64,000 bases of DNA. It comes from Alphaproteobacteria bacterium (GTDB lineage: Bacteria; Pseudomonadota; Alphaproteobacteria; Ferrovibrionales; Ferrovibrionaceae). Location: NCBI GenBank assembly GCA_947473805.1, contig CANJGB010000007.1, positions 59,533-123,532 of the forward strand, given 5' to 3'. Position numbers and translations under genes: made by a program. Below the pieces are notes generated by a model. It was not told the DNA's origin. It did not search any database and saw nothing but the letters and a program-made list of their open reading frames with translations. Positions 24,120-32,648 of this stretch are shown one piece after another (position 1 is the first letter of the stretch; the number at the start of each line of letters is the position of its first letter).

Positions 24120-26003
24120 CTAGATTTCGATCTGGCCGCCCAGTTCGACAACGCGGTTGGCGGGAATGCGGAAGAACTCGGTCGCATCCAGCGCATTGTT
24201 CGACATCAGCATGAACAGCTTCTTGCGCCAGCCCGACAGGGCGGTGCGGCGCTTTGACGAGATCAGCTTCTCGCGCCCAACGATGAACGACGTTTCCATC
24301 AGGTTGAAGTGCAGGTGCTGGACGCGGCACTGCGCGATGGCCCGCAGCAGGTTCGGCTGGTCCATGAAGCCGTAGCGCACCGTGATGGTGTGGAAGCCCT
24401 TGCCCAGGTCCTTGACCTCCAGCCGGTCGGCCTCGGCGACGTGCGGAATATCCTCGGTCAGCACTTTCATCAGCACCGTGCGTTCGTGCAGCACCTTGTA
24501 GTGTTTCAGCGCGTGCAGCAGCGCCGTTGGAACGCTATCGATGTTCGCGGTCATGAAGATCGCGGTGCCCGGAACGCGCAGCGGCTTGTCGGGTTTCAGG
24601 TTGGCGACGAAGTCGCTCAGCGGCAGGGTGTTTTCCGCGCGCAGGATCCACAGCATGCGGCGGCCGCGCCACCAGGTGGACATGACGGCGAACATCACCA
24701 CGGTGATCGAGACCGGCAGCCAGCCACCGTCCGCGATTTTCAGCAGGTTGGCGCTGAGGAACGCAAGGTCGATGGCGCCGAAAAAGCCGAATACCGCCAC
24801 CGCCAGCGGCAGGTTCCATTTCCATGTGACGCGGGCGTAAACGAACGCCAGCATGGTGGTGATGGTCATCATGCCCGTCACCGCGATGCCATAGGCCGAG
24901 GCCAGGTTGTCGGACGATCCGAACCCGACGATCAGGGCGATGATGCCGATGGGCAGCAGGCCGTTGATGCGCGGTACGTAAACCTGTCCGATTTCTTCTT
25001 CCGACGTGTGGCGGATACGAAAGCGCGGCAGGTAGCCCAGTTGCACCGCCTGGCGGGTTATCGAAAACGCGCCCGAAATGACCGCTTGCGACGCGATGAT
25101 CGTGGCGATGCCCGCCAGGACGACCAGCGGATAGATCGCCCATGCCGGCGCCATCAGATAGAACGGATTTTCCAGCGCCGCGGCGTCGTTCAGCAGCAGC
25201 GCGCCCTGGCCGTAATAGTTCAGCAGCAGGGCAGGGAACACGATGTACAGCCAGGCAGTGCGCATTGGCGCGCGGCCGAAATGCCCCATGTCGGCGTACA
25301 GCGTCTCGCCGCCGGTCACCACCAGGAAAACCGCGCCCAGCATGATGAACCCTGGCAGCGGGGCGCTGATCAAAAGGTTGATCCCGTATAGCGGATTAAG
25401 CGCCAGCAGGATGTTGGGATGCGCGACGATGTTGATCACGCCAAGCACGGCCAGCACGGAAAACCACAGCAGCATGACGGGGCCGAACGCACGGCCCATT
25501 GTGGCCGTGCCGCGGTTCTGGAACGCGAACAGGCCGATGATCAGGATCACTGCGATGGGAATGACATACTGGTCGAACAAAGGCGTCGCGATCTTCAGGC
25601 CTTCGACCGCGCTGAGCACGGAAATGGACGGGGTGATGACGCCGTCGCCATAGAACAGTGCGGCACCCACCAGACCGGCCGTCATGATGGCGGTGTGGCG
25701 GAAGGTGCCAGGCGTGGTGTTGCGCAACGTCAACGCGGTGAGCGCCAGCAGACCGCCTTCGCCGCGGTTGTCCGCGCGCATGATGACGAACATGTACTTG
25801 ACGGTGACGACCAGGATCAGCGCCCAGGCGACCAGCGACAACGCGCCCATGACAGCGGCCTCGGTGACGCCGCCGAACGCATTCAATGCCTGCCGTACCG
25901 CGTACAGGGGCGACGTGCCGATATCGCCATAGACGACGCCGAGGGCCGCAATCACCAAGGTGCGGCGCAAGGCCGGGCTTTTCGACGGTGAAGAGTCTGA
26001 CAT
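24120..26003 (-). CDS. kup: Kup potassium uptake transporter
   Basis: A 627-residue K+/H+ symporter of the KUP/HAK family: about 12 membrane segments and a soluble C-terminal domain. The signature GVVYGDIGTSPLYA is at residues 22-35. Others are RADNRGEGGLLALTAL, ALFYGDGVITPSISVLSAVEG (quoted in part: GDGVITPSISVLSA), GGETLYADMGHFGR and VISGAFSITRQAVQLGYLPR. ATG at 26003 gives MSDSSPSKSPALRRTL, the normal family start; the longer frame adds implausible arginine-rich sequence. It diverges from hsp20 across 349 bases. Confidence 0.96.
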   Translation of the reverse strand: MSDSSPSKSPALRRTLVIAALGVVYGDIGTSPLYAVRQALNAFGGVTEAAVMGALSLVAWALILVVTVKYMFVIMRADNRGEGGLLALTALTLRNTTPGTFRHTAIMTAGLVGAALFYGDGVITPSISVLSAVEGLKIATPLFDQYVIPIAVILIIGLFAFQNRGTATMGRAFGPVMLLWFSVLAVLGVINIVAHPNILLALNPLYGINLLISAPLPGFIMLGAVFLVVTGGETLYADMGHFGRAPMRTAWLYIVFPALLLNYYGQGALLLNDAAALENPFYLMAPAWAIYPLVVLAGIATIIASQAVISGAFSITRQAVQLGYLPRFRIRHTSEEEIGQVYVPRINGLLPIGIIALIVGFGSSDNLASAYGIAVTGMMTITTMLAFVYARVTWKWNLPLAVAVFGFFGAIDLAFLSANLLKIADGGWLPVSITVVMFAVMSTWWRGRRMLWILRAENTLPLSDFVANLKPDKPLRVPGTAIFMTANIDSVPTALLHALKHYKVLHERTVLMKVLTEDIPHVAEADRLEVKDLGKGFHTITVRYGFMDQPNLLRAIAQCRVQHLHFNLMETSFIVGREKLISSKRRTALSGWRKKLFMLMSNNALDATEFFRIPANRVVELGGQIEI

Positions 26004-26260
26004 GAATCTATCGCGGACCGTTCTTGGTTGGGATCGGCGCGCCCGGTGGCGCGAATGCGGGAAACGTCGCTTGTGGTGCAAACGCTCCGATACAGGCGTG
26101 CAAGGCCATTCCTGTCTAGACGTTGCCAAGGACAAAGAGGTGCGTGCAACGGTCAGCGGTTGGGGGGGATACTCCAATTCAGGGTGCGCCGCAAGAGAAC
26201 CCCCGGAGCTTCCGGCCAACTAGTTGAAAAGACTTAACTTTTTGCCGAGCATCTGGGCGT
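26004..26260. other. intergenic region between kup and hsp20
   Basis: No gene is seen. Short open frames here are upstream extensions of kup or its shadow. The stretch 26216-26245 is relatively AT-rich (AGTTGAAAAGACTTAACTTT) and may hold the kup promoter on the minus strand. A heat-shock-type promoter for hsp20 follows at 26261. Confidence 0.5.
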
Positions 26261-26289
26261 CTTGAACGGGCGGCTTACCCTCCCCATTT
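26261..26289 (+). promoter_or_regulatory. RpoH (sigma-32) type promoter of hsp20
   Basis: CTTGAA at 26261-26266, 15 bases of spacer, then CCCCATTT at 26282-26289. This matches the heat-shock sigma consensus (CTTGAA, 13-17 bases, CCCCATnT). It lies about 64 bases before the hsp20 start codon, the expected kind of target gene. Confidence 0.75.
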
Positions 26290-26352
26290 CTATTGCACAG
26301 GGTGCTGTTTCCGGGCCCTGGATGAGTCGCTCGCTCGATGGAGGAGAGACGG

Positions 26353-26802
26353 ATGAGCCGCGTATCGGTGTTCAGCAGCCCCCTGCTGCTGGGTTTTGAT
26401 CATGTGGAACGCGTTCTCGAACGCGTCGCCAAGACCGCGAACGACGGCTATCCGCCCTACAACATCGAGCAAATGGCGCCCGACCGGCTCAGGATCGTCC
26501 TGGCTGTCGCGGGCTTCACGGCCACGGATCTTGCCGTGACCGTCGAGGAAAACCAGCTCGTCGTCCGCGGCAAACAGGCCGAGGAAGCGGGTAAGGTCTT
26601 CCTGCACCGGGGCATCGCGGCGCGCCAGTTCCAGCGCAGCTTTGTCCTGGCGGAGGGGATCGAGGTCGCCGGTGCCCAGTTGGACAACGGCTTGTTGCAG
26701 ATCGAATTGTTTCGGCCGCAGCAGGAACCCGCGGTTCGGCGGATCGCCATCCACACGCCGGACAAATCCGGGACAATCGTGGACGTAGGAAACGATGGGT
26801 AA
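26353..26802 (+). CDS. Hsp20 family small heat shock protein (IbpA-like)
   Basis: A 149-residue ATP-independent chaperone that holds unfolded proteins. The IbpA-type start (SSPLLLGFDHVERVLERVA, then YPPYNIEQ at 33-40) leads into an alpha-crystallin domain (about 35-128) with RIVLAVAGFTATDL, LVVRGKQ, FVLAEGIEV and the conserved LDNGLLQIEL. ATG at 26353 is preceded by GGAGGAGA at six bases; the in-frame ATG 15 bases upstream overlaps that site and is unlikely. A sigma-32-like promoter lies upstream and a DUF1150 gene follows. Confidence 0.94.
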   Translation: MSRVSVFSSPLLLGFDHVERVLERVAKTANDGYPPYNIEQMAPDRLRIVLAVAGFTATDLAVTVEENQLVVRGKQAEEAGKVFLHRGIAARQFQRSFVLAEGIEVAGAQLDNGLLQIELFRPQQEPAVRRIAIHTPDKSGTIVDVGNDG

Positions 26803-26841
26803 AGTGCCCCGTTTAGTAGAGTAGCAGAAGGAGTTTGCGTT

Positions 26842-27063
26842 ATGGCCCATCTGGAACGTGAAGTTTTGCGCACCATCAGCACCCAAGCGCTGGCCGATCT
26901 CGGCGCGCCGGAGCTGGCTTATGTCCGCGCGATTGAAACCCCGGTCGGTCCGGCGTTCGGCATCTTCGCCGCGAACGGCATCCAGGTTGGCGTCGTGCCG
27001 GACCGCGAAGTGGCATTCGCCGCCGCCCGTCAGCACGAACTGACGCCGGTCAGTGTCCACTGA
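26842..27063 (+). CDS. DUF1150 family protein
   Basis: A 73-residue protein of the alphaproteobacterial DUF1150 family. It is recognised by LADLGAPELAYVRAI, the central PAFGIFAANGIQVGVVPDRE and the terminal FAAARQHELTPVSVH. AAGGAG lies nine bases before the ATG. Members are regularly found directly after small heat-shock genes, so it is probably co-expressed under heat stress; no function is established. Its stop abuts the end of the convergent M23 gene with no spacer. Confidence 0.92.
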   Translation: MAHLEREVLRTISTQALADLGAPELAYVRAIETPVGPAFGIFAANGIQVGVVPDREVAFAAARQHELTPVSVH

Positions 27064-28053
27064 TCAGCGAAGGGTGATTTCCCGCATGCTTTCGGCGGCG
27101 ACGTCGCCATTGCGGAGCAACCTGTACTCGCCGCGATAAACCCCGGGTGGCCAGCCACCCGGGGGAGCAGCCCGGCCGATGGCATGAAACTGCCGCGCTT
27201 GGGTGCGGGGCGAGGGCGGTGCCGACGCCTGCAGCATCGTCTGCCCGCTCGGCCCGATGACAACCAGGCGATTCACGTCGCCTTCCTTTACACCGAAAGC
27301 CTCGATCCAGAAGCCCAGGAAGTCCTGCCGTGACTGCGTTGTTGCGGCGTACGTGCCCTGCACCGCTTTCGCGCGGTCTGGCCGTTCGGGCGAAAAGCCA
27401 CCCGTAACCACGCCGCCCGCCACATAGGGGATCGGCTTCTCCCACAGGCTCGACGCGCGCAGGCCGCAGGCATTGCCCTGCGGCTCACCGTCGAACGGGT
27501 CGACGATGGCGCCGCGGTGCGACACCTGGAAATGGACATGGGGAAACTCGGTTTGTCCTGACAGGCCGATAAGGCCCAGCCGGTCGCCGGTCTTGACCTC
27601 CTGCCCCGGGCGCACGGCAATACTGCCCTGCTTCATGTGGCAGTACAGCGTCTCCCAGCCATCTGCATGCGAGACAGCAACGCCGTTGCCGCACTCGCGG
27701 TCCCTGATGTCCGGCGCATTGGCAGACCGGATCGAGGTGTCCGGCACACCGTCGCGCACGTTGCGCACCCGGCCGGGCGCCGCCGCCAGCACCGCGACGC
27801 CCCTGGCCATGGCTGCAAGATCCGGCAGGGCGATGTCGGTGCCCTTGTGGCCGTCATAGGTCATCGGGCCGCAGACATAGTCCTTGGCCGTGGGGCCGGG
27901 ATCACGGTCGACATAGTTCTGCACGAAGCAGCTCTGTCCCAGCGCGCAGGCGGCGGGTAGGGCGAAGTGCGGCGGGTTGGATTGGGCGAGGGCGCCGGTG
28001 GCGGCGAGCAGCAGCGAAACCGCGAACAGGGTTCCGGCCGGCCGCACGGTCAC
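27064..28053 (-). CDS. M23 family metallopeptidase (LytM-like)
   Basis: A 329-residue periplasmic protein: signal peptide (about residues 6-23, LFAVSLLLAATGALA-Q), then an M23 domain with the zinc motifs GHKGTDIAL (HxxxD), HADGWETLYCHM and FPHVHFQV (HxH). The last third is a beta-rich domain without a recognised name. M23 enzymes cut peptidoglycan cross-bridges or act as regulators of amidases; the zinc ligands look intact, so activity is plausible. GTG at 28053 overlaps the ptsN stop (GTGA), giving coupling and the most sensible signal peptide. Confidence 0.88.
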   Translation of the reverse strand: MTVRPAGTLFAVSLLLAATGALAQSNPPHFALPAACALGQSCFVQNYVDRDPGPTAKDYVCGPMTYDGHKGTDIALPDLAAMARGVAVLAAAPGRVRNVRDGVPDTSIRSANAPDIRDRECGNGVAVSHADGWETLYCHMKQGSIAVRPGQEVKTGDRLGLIGLSGQTEFPHVHFQVSHRGAIVDPFDGEPQGNACGLRASSLWEKPIPYVAGGVVTGGFSPERPDRAKAVQGTYAATTQSRQDFLGFWIEAFGVKEGDVNRLVVIGPSGQTMLQASAPPSPRTQARQFHAIGRAAPPGGWPPGVYRGEYRLLRNGDVAAESMREITLR

Positions 28054-28514
28054 GCCGCGTGCGAGGCCGTGGTCTCGGTCAGCAGCGCGTAGATCGCGTC
28101 GGCGTCGTCGGTGGCGCGCAGCTTCTCGCACATCGCCTTGTCGCGGAGCAGGCGCGATACCCGCGCGAGCGCCTTCAGGTGGTCAGCGCCGGCCGTCTCG
28201 GGCGCCAGCAGCACAAACATCAGGTCAACCGGGACTTCGTCGATGGAATCGAACGCGATCGGCTGTTCCGTGCGGGCGAAGATGCCGTGCAGCCGCCGCA
28301 GGTCGGCCAGCTTGCCGTGCGGAATGGCGATGCCCTGGCCGACGCCGGTCGAACCCAGGCGCTCGCGCTCCAGCAGCGTGTCGAAAATGATCCGCTCGGA
28401 AATGCCGGTCAGCTTCGCGCCGCGCGCGGCCAGCTCCTGCAAGGCCTGTTTCTTGCTGGTGACCTTCAGCCGGGCGATGACGCCCTCGGGGTTCAGCAAA
28501 TCGTGGACTTCCAT
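28050..28514 (-). CDS. ptsN: PTS IIA-like nitrogen regulatory protein PtsN (EIIA-Ntr)
   Basis: A 154-residue EIIA-Ntr protein, the last phosphocarrier of the nitrogen PTS, which affects potassium, nitrogen and envelope control. The start MEVHDLLNPEGVIARLKVTS, the helix ALQELAARGAKLTG, and the phosphorylation site GVGQGIAIPHGKL (His66) are plain, with DLMFVLLAPE following. It sits in the usual rpoN-hpf-ptsN order, 23 bases after hpf. Confidence 0.95.
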   Translation of the reverse strand: MEVHDLLNPEGVIARLKVTSKKQALQELAARGAKLTGISERIIFDTLLERERLGSTGVGQGIAIPHGKLADLRRLHGIFARTEQPIAFDSIDEVPVDLMFVLLAPETAGADHLKALARVSRLLRDKAMCEKLRATDDADAIYALLTETTASHAA

Positions 28515-28537
28515 CGCAATCCGTCCGATCGTGCCGT

Positions 28538-28864
28538 TCAGGGGCCGCCGTCCGGACCGTCGGGTCCGGCATGGTGGTTGCGGCGCTTGCGCTTGTCGCG
28601 CCGCAGCTGCTTTTCCATCCGCTCCAGCGCCGCCTCGAAGCAGGCGTAGATTTCCGACGCGTCGCCGGTGGCGTGCGCGTCGATGCCGGTCCCGACATGG
28701 ACCGATATTTCGGCCTGGTACAGGTGCGCCTCGCGGCGGAACGTTACCCGCGCTTCCAGCGCCTCGTCGTAATACTTGGTGATCGCTGGGCCCAGCCGCT
28801 CCGTTACACGCGTCTGCAACGTTTCGCCGAGATCAAGCTGCTTGCCCGAGATGAGGATTTTCAT
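28538..28864 (-). CDS. hpf: ribosome hibernation promoting factor, short form (HPF/RaiA)
   Basis: A 108-residue protein with the HPF N-terminal domain: MKILISGKQLDLGETLQTRV, LGPAITKYYDEALEARVTF, ISVHVGTGIDAHATGDASEI, then YACFEAALERMEKQLRRDKR, ending in a basic/proline-rich tail. It binds the 30S decoding region in resting cells. It lacks the C-terminal dimerisation domain that many alphaproteobacterial (long-form) homologues carry, and only 23 bases separate its stop from ptsN. Start at 28864 matches the family; the longer frame adds 18 unrelated residues. Confidence 0.92.
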   Translation of the reverse strand: MKILISGKQLDLGETLQTRVTERLGPAITKYYDEALEARVTFRREAHLYQAEISVHVGTGIDAHATGDASEIYACFEAALERMEKQLRRDKRKRRNHHAGPDGPDGGP

Positions 28865-29019
28865 GAAGCCGTTATTTGTTCCGGGTGGGCCGACGGTAAG
28901 TCTTATGTGGGGGCGCACCCCGCCGCACGGAAGCCGGGACCATAAAGAAGGGTCCCGAACGTGTCAACCCGGCCAAAAACAGACTAAGCCTTTGAAATAA
29001 AACAACTTCCCGTTTTAGG

Positions 29020-30531
29020 TCAGTTGGGTTGCAGCATCCGGCGGCGCTGGACCGACGAGGGTATTTTCAGCGCCTCCCGGTATTTGGCGACGGTACGGCG
29101 GGCAATGTCGATGCCCGACTTGACCAGGATTTCCACCAGCTTGTCGTCCGACAGCACGGTATTGGCCGTTTCGCGCTCGATCAGTTCCCGGATGCGCTGG
29201 CGCACCGCCTCCGCCGAATGGGCCTCGCCGCCATCGGTCGCGGCGATGGACGCGGTGAAGAAGTATTTCAGTTCGAAGATGCCGCGCGGGGTCGACATGA
29301 ACTTGTTGGCGGTCACGCGGCTGACGGTGCTCTCGTGCATGCCGATCGCCTCGGCGATGGCGCGCAGGTTCAGCGGCTTCAGGTATTGCACCCCGCGCTC
29401 GAGGAAGCCGTCCTGCTGGCGCACGATCTCGCTGGCGACCTTCAGGATCGTGTTGGCCCGCTGGTCGAGCGACTTGACCAGCCAGTTGGCCGAGCTCAGG
29501 CAGTCCGACAGGTAGACCTTGTCGGCCTTGTTCTTGGTCGTCTCCGATACCCGTGCGTGGTAGCGCGAATTGACCAGCACGCGCGGCAGCGTGTCGCTGT
29601 TCAGCTCCACGTGCCAGGCGCCGTCCGGCAGATGGCGGACGAACACGTCCGGAATCACGGTCTGCGCCTCGTCCTGGTCAAAGCCGGCGCCCGGCTTCGG
29701 GTTCAGGGCGCGGATCTCCTGCACCATGTCCGCAATGTCTTCGGTATCGACGCCGCACAGCCGGCTCAGCTGCGTGGTCTCGCGCCGCGCCACCAGCTCC
29801 AGGTTCTGCAGGAAGATCTGCATCGCCGGGTCCAGCCGGTCGCGCTCCTTCAGCTGCAGCGCCAGGCACTCGGCCAGGTCGCGGGCCCCGACGCCGGTCG
29901 GCTCGAATCCCTGCAGACGCGTCAATGCCGTCTCGACCAGCGCCACGTCGCAGCCCAGGCGCGCCGCGATCTCGGGCAGTGGCTCGCGCAGGTAGCCGGC
30001 CTCGTCCAGCAGGTCGATCAGCGCCGAGCCGATCAGCCGCTCGGTCGGATCGCCCGTCTCGACATGCAGCTGTTCCAGCAGGTGTTCGCGCAGCGTCAGG
30101 TCGCGCGACAGCGTGTTTTCCAGGTTGTGCTCGTCGTCGGCGAACGAGGACGAGCCGCCGGTCTTGCCGTACGTGCCGCTGAGGCCGTTCATGTCCGGCG
30201 GCAGGTCCGAGCCGCTGTCGCCGGTGAAATCGTTGTTGCCCTCGGCATCCATCGCCGCCTCGGCCGCCGGCGCCGCCTGGTCAGCATCCAGTTTCAGCGT
30301 TTCGGCCGCGGCCTGGGGCGGCGGCTCTCCATCGCCCTCGGCGCCGGTTTCGCGGCTTTCGCCGTTCGGTACCTCCGCGCGCTCCAGCAGCGGGTTCTTT
30401 TCCAGCTCCTGCTCGACGTAGCTGGACAGTTCCAGGTTCGACAATTGCAGCAGCTTGATCGCCTGCTGCAATTGCGGCGTCATCACCAGCGTCTGGCTTT
30501 GACGGACCTCCAGCCTCGGCGTCATCGCCAT
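29020..30531 (-). CDS. rpoN: RNA polymerase sigma-54 factor
   Basis: A 503-residue sigma-54. The glutamine-rich activator-interacting region opens it (RQSQTLVMTPQLQQAIKLLQ, residues 8-27), followed by an acidic linker, the core-binding domain (LREHLLEQL onwards), the helix-turn-helix (LRAIAEAIGMHESTVSRVT) and the RpoN box ARRTVAKYREAL near the C-terminus. It directs nitrogen and other enhancer-dependent promoters. It lies between lptB and hpf-ptsN, the classical arrangement. Confidence 0.97.
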   Translation of the reverse strand: MAMTPRLEVRQSQTLVMTPQLQQAIKLLQLSNLELSSYVEQELEKNPLLERAEVPNGESRETGAEGDGEPPPQAAAETLKLDADQAAPAAEAAMDAEGNNDFTGDSGSDLPPDMNGLSGTYGKTGGSSSFADDEHNLENTLSRDLTLREHLLEQLHVETGDPTERLIGSALIDLLDEAGYLREPLPEIAARLGCDVALVETALTRLQGFEPTGVGARDLAECLALQLKERDRLDPAMQIFLQNLELVARRETTQLSRLCGVDTEDIADMVQEIRALNPKPGAGFDQDEAQTVIPDVFVRHLPDGAWHVELNSDTLPRVLVNSRYHARVSETTKNKADKVYLSDCLSSANWLVKSLDQRANTILKVASEIVRQQDGFLERGVQYLKPLNLRAIAEAIGMHESTVSRVTANKFMSTPRGIFELKYFFTASIAATDGGEAHSAEAVRQRIRELIERETANTVLSDDKLVEILVKSGIDIARRTVAKYREALKIPSSVQRRRMLQPN

Positions 30532-30554
30532 CGGAACACCCCCCGGTGCATCCG

Positions 30555-31325
30555 CTAGAGGCTGAAGCCCTCGCCGAGATACACCCGGCGTACTTCAGTG
30601 TCGGCGACGATGTCGGCTGGCGTGCCCTCCATCAGCACCCTGCCGTCATGCAGGATGTACGCCCGGTCAATCAGGTCCAGCGTCTCGCGCACATTGTGCT
30701 CGGTGATCAGCACGCCGATGCCGCGGTCCTTCAGGTGAAACACCAGTTCGCGGATTTCACTGACCGCGATGGGGTCGATGCCGGCCAGCGGTTCGTCCAG
30801 CAGCATGAACGACGGCTGCGAGGCCAGCGCGCGCGCAATCTCGACGCGCCGCCGCTCGCCGCCCGACAGCGCGATGGCCGGCGTGCGCCGCAAATGGGTG
30901 ATCGAGAATTCCGCCAGCAGGTCGTCCAGCATGACGTCGCGCTTCTCGGCGTCCGTCTCGGTGACTTCCAGCACGGCGCGGATGTTCTGCTCCACCGTCA
31001 TGCCGCGGAAGATCGACGCCTCCTGCGGCAGGTAGCCCAGGCCCAGCCGCGCGCGGCGGTACATCGGCAGGCCGGTAATGTCGTGGCCGTCCAGCGTGAT
31101 GCTGCCGTAATCGGCCGAGATCAGGCCGGTGATGATGTAGAAGCACGTCGTCTTGCCGGCGCCGTTCGGGCCCAGCAGGCCGACCGCCTCGCCGCGCTGC
31201 ACGTACAGGCTGACGTCGCGCACCACGGGGCGCTTCTTGAAGCGCTTGCCCAGGTTGTGCGCCGCCAGGCCCGGATTGTCGGCAACCAGGCGGGGTCCGG
31301 CGATGTCGTCGTCGTAATCGGTCAC
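30555..31325 (-). CDS. lptB: LPS export ABC transporter ATP-binding protein LptB
   Basis: A 256-residue cytoplasmic ATPase powering LPS extraction with LptFG. Walker A GPNGAGKTT is at 52-60, the Q-loop region LGYLPQEASIFRGMTVEQNI, signature LSGGERRRVEIARAL, Walker B FMLLDEPLAGIDPIAV, switch LITEHNVRETL. The C-terminal VRRVYLGEGF end is typical. It has an N-terminal extension of about 15 residues compared with E. coli LptB. It follows lptA after 4 bases. Confidence 0.96.
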   Translation of the reverse strand: MTDYDDDIAGPRLVADNPGLAAHNLGKRFKKRPVVRDVSLYVQRGEAVGLLGPNGAGKTTCFYIITGLISADYGSITLDGHDITGLPMYRRARLGLGYLPQEASIFRGMTVEQNIRAVLEVTETDAEKRDVMLDDLLAEFSITHLRRTPAIALSGGERRRVEIARALASQPSFMLLDEPLAGIDPIAVSEIRELVFHLKDRGIGVLITEHNVRETLDLIDRAYILHDGRVLMEGTPADIVADTEVRRVYLGEGFSL

Positions 31326-31329
31326 GCGG

Positions 31330-31899
31330 TCAGTTCGCCTTCTTTTCCGGAACCATCAGCACCCTGACACGCTCGCCCTGTCCCGGGTTCGCGTCCATGG
31401 TGCTGTTGCCCGTATCCAGGTTCATCACGACGCGCTTGCCGCGCATCACGTTCTGCTTGCTGGTCAGAACCACCTGCTTGCCCTCCAGCACGATGGTGCG
31501 CTTGGCGACGTCATAGACGCCCGTGTCGCCTTTACCGGTCTCTTGCGACGACGAGACGAACACGTTGCCGAACGCCTCGATCCGCTCGATCGCGCTGTTC
31601 ATGGTCGCCGGGTCGGACGCCGCCGCCGCCGGTCGGGGTGCCGGCTTGCCCTGCGGCGCGGTGTTCGATTGCTGCTTGTAGTACACCTTCAACTGGTCGG
31701 CCTTCAGGCGCATGTCGCCCTGCACCGCATCCACATTGCCGGTGAAGATCGCCAGTTGCTTGTCCTGCTGCACTTCCAGCGAGTCGGCGATGATCTCGAT
31801 GGGCTGGTCGTTGTTCTGCGGCCGCGCGATCTGCGCGGCAACGGGCATTCCGGCCAGCAAAGCGGCGGCAAGCAGGAGAAGGGCGGGGGTGCGGATCAT
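31330..31899 (-). CDS. lptA: LPS transport periplasmic protein LptA
   Basis: A 189-residue OstA-fold protein bridging inner and outer membranes in LPS transport. Signal peptide MIRTPALLLLAAALLAGMPVAA-Q, then the family core IEIIADSLEVQQDKQLAIFTGNV (in parts: IEIIADSLEV, AIFTGNVDAVQGDMRLKADQL), KVYY, IERIEAFGNVFVSS and LTSKQNVMRGKRVVMNL. A proline/alanine insertion lies around residues 80-98. ATG at 31899 overlaps the lptC stop (ATGA). Confidence 0.94.
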   Translation of the reverse strand: MIRTPALLLLAAALLAGMPVAAQIARPQNNDQPIEIIADSLEVQQDKQLAIFTGNVDAVQGDMRLKADQLKVYYKQQSNTAPQGKPAPRPAAAASDPATMNSAIERIEAFGNVFVSSSQETGKGDTGVYDVAKRTIVLEGKQVVLTSKQNVMRGKRVVMNLDTGNSTMDANPGQGERVRVLMVPEKKAN

Positions 31900-32648
31900 T
31901 TCTTGGCCTTGCTGGGTGCGGCGCTGTTCGGCGCGGCTGGTTTTGCCGTCGCCCCCGCGGCGGCCTTCTTGACGTGCAGCGTGGTCTTGACCGCACCGGT
32001 GAACAGCAGGCGATTGCCCTTGTCGGAAATCCGCATGGTATTGGCGCGCAGCAGGCCCATCGGGCCCTGGCCCGCGACCTTGCTGTCGCTGACGATCACG
32101 CCTTCCTTCAGGTTGATCTCGGCCGACTGGCCATGCATCTCGTAGCCCTGGTCGGTGAACAGGTTGACGTTGCCTTCCAGCGTCAGGCGCGCGTTCGTCT
32201 GGTCGTACAGGCCGGTGCGCGACTGCAGTGACGCCCAGGTGCCGCCGTTCAGCGTGATGTCGGCGTTCACCTGGTCGAGGATGATCTGCTTGGCATCGCC
32301 CAGGATCTGCGTCGCGGAATCCGCGGTGACCAGGAACGGCTGGCCCTTGGCGTCGGTGCCGCGATAGCGCGCCTTGTCCATCGTCAGGCTGCCGTCCTGC
32401 TCGTCCACCTTGGCGAACGAGATGCGAAAGCCGTCGGCGCGCCGCACGATCTGCGGCCAGGCCAGGACCAGGCCAAACAGGGCGACGCCCAGGATCGGCA
32501 GCATCACCTTCATCAGGCCGACGAAGCGGCTGCGCCGCACCGTGCGGAAATTCAGCTGGCGCTGCAGCACGGGCTGCCACGTCCGGCCAAAGGTCGGGGT
32601 GTCTTCGCCCGGTACGTCCTGCTCGCTCAACACGGCGCCCGCACTCAT
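31896..32648 (-). CDS. lptC: LPS export protein LptC
   Basis: A 250-residue bitopic inner-membrane protein passing LPS from LptFG to LptA. There is a cytoplasmic N-terminus, one membrane segment (about 43-66, VMLPILGVALFGLVLAW), then an OstA-like periplasmic domain with KARYRGTDAKGQPFLVTAD, ADITLNGGTWASLQSRTG and YEMHGQSAEINLKEGVIVSD. The tail is alanine/lysine-rich. It is longer than E. coli LptC (about 190), as usual in Alphaproteobacteria. Its start overlaps the kdsD stop. Confidence 0.92.
   Translation of the reverse strand: MSAGAVLSEQDVPGEDTPTFGRTWQPVLQRQLNFRTVRRSRFVGLMKVMLPILGVALFGLVLAWPQIVRRADGFRISFAKVDEQDGSLTMDKARYRGTDAKGQPFLVTADSATQILGDAKQIILDQVNADITLNGGTWASLQSRTGLYDQTNARLTLEGNVNLFTDQGYEMHGQSAEINLKEGVIVSDSKVAGQGPMGLLRANTMRISDKGNRLLFTGAVKTTLHVKKAAAGATAKPAAPNSAAPSKAKK

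Noticed and set aside
26296..26352. ROSE-type RNA thermometer in the hsp20 leader
   Set aside because: The leader is short and no anti-Shine-Dalgarno UUGCU-like element pairing with GGAGGAGA could be placed convincingly.
29029..30558. 509-residue plus-strand frame opposite rpoN
   Set aside because: Antisense shadow; sigma-54 on the minus strand has every expected domain.
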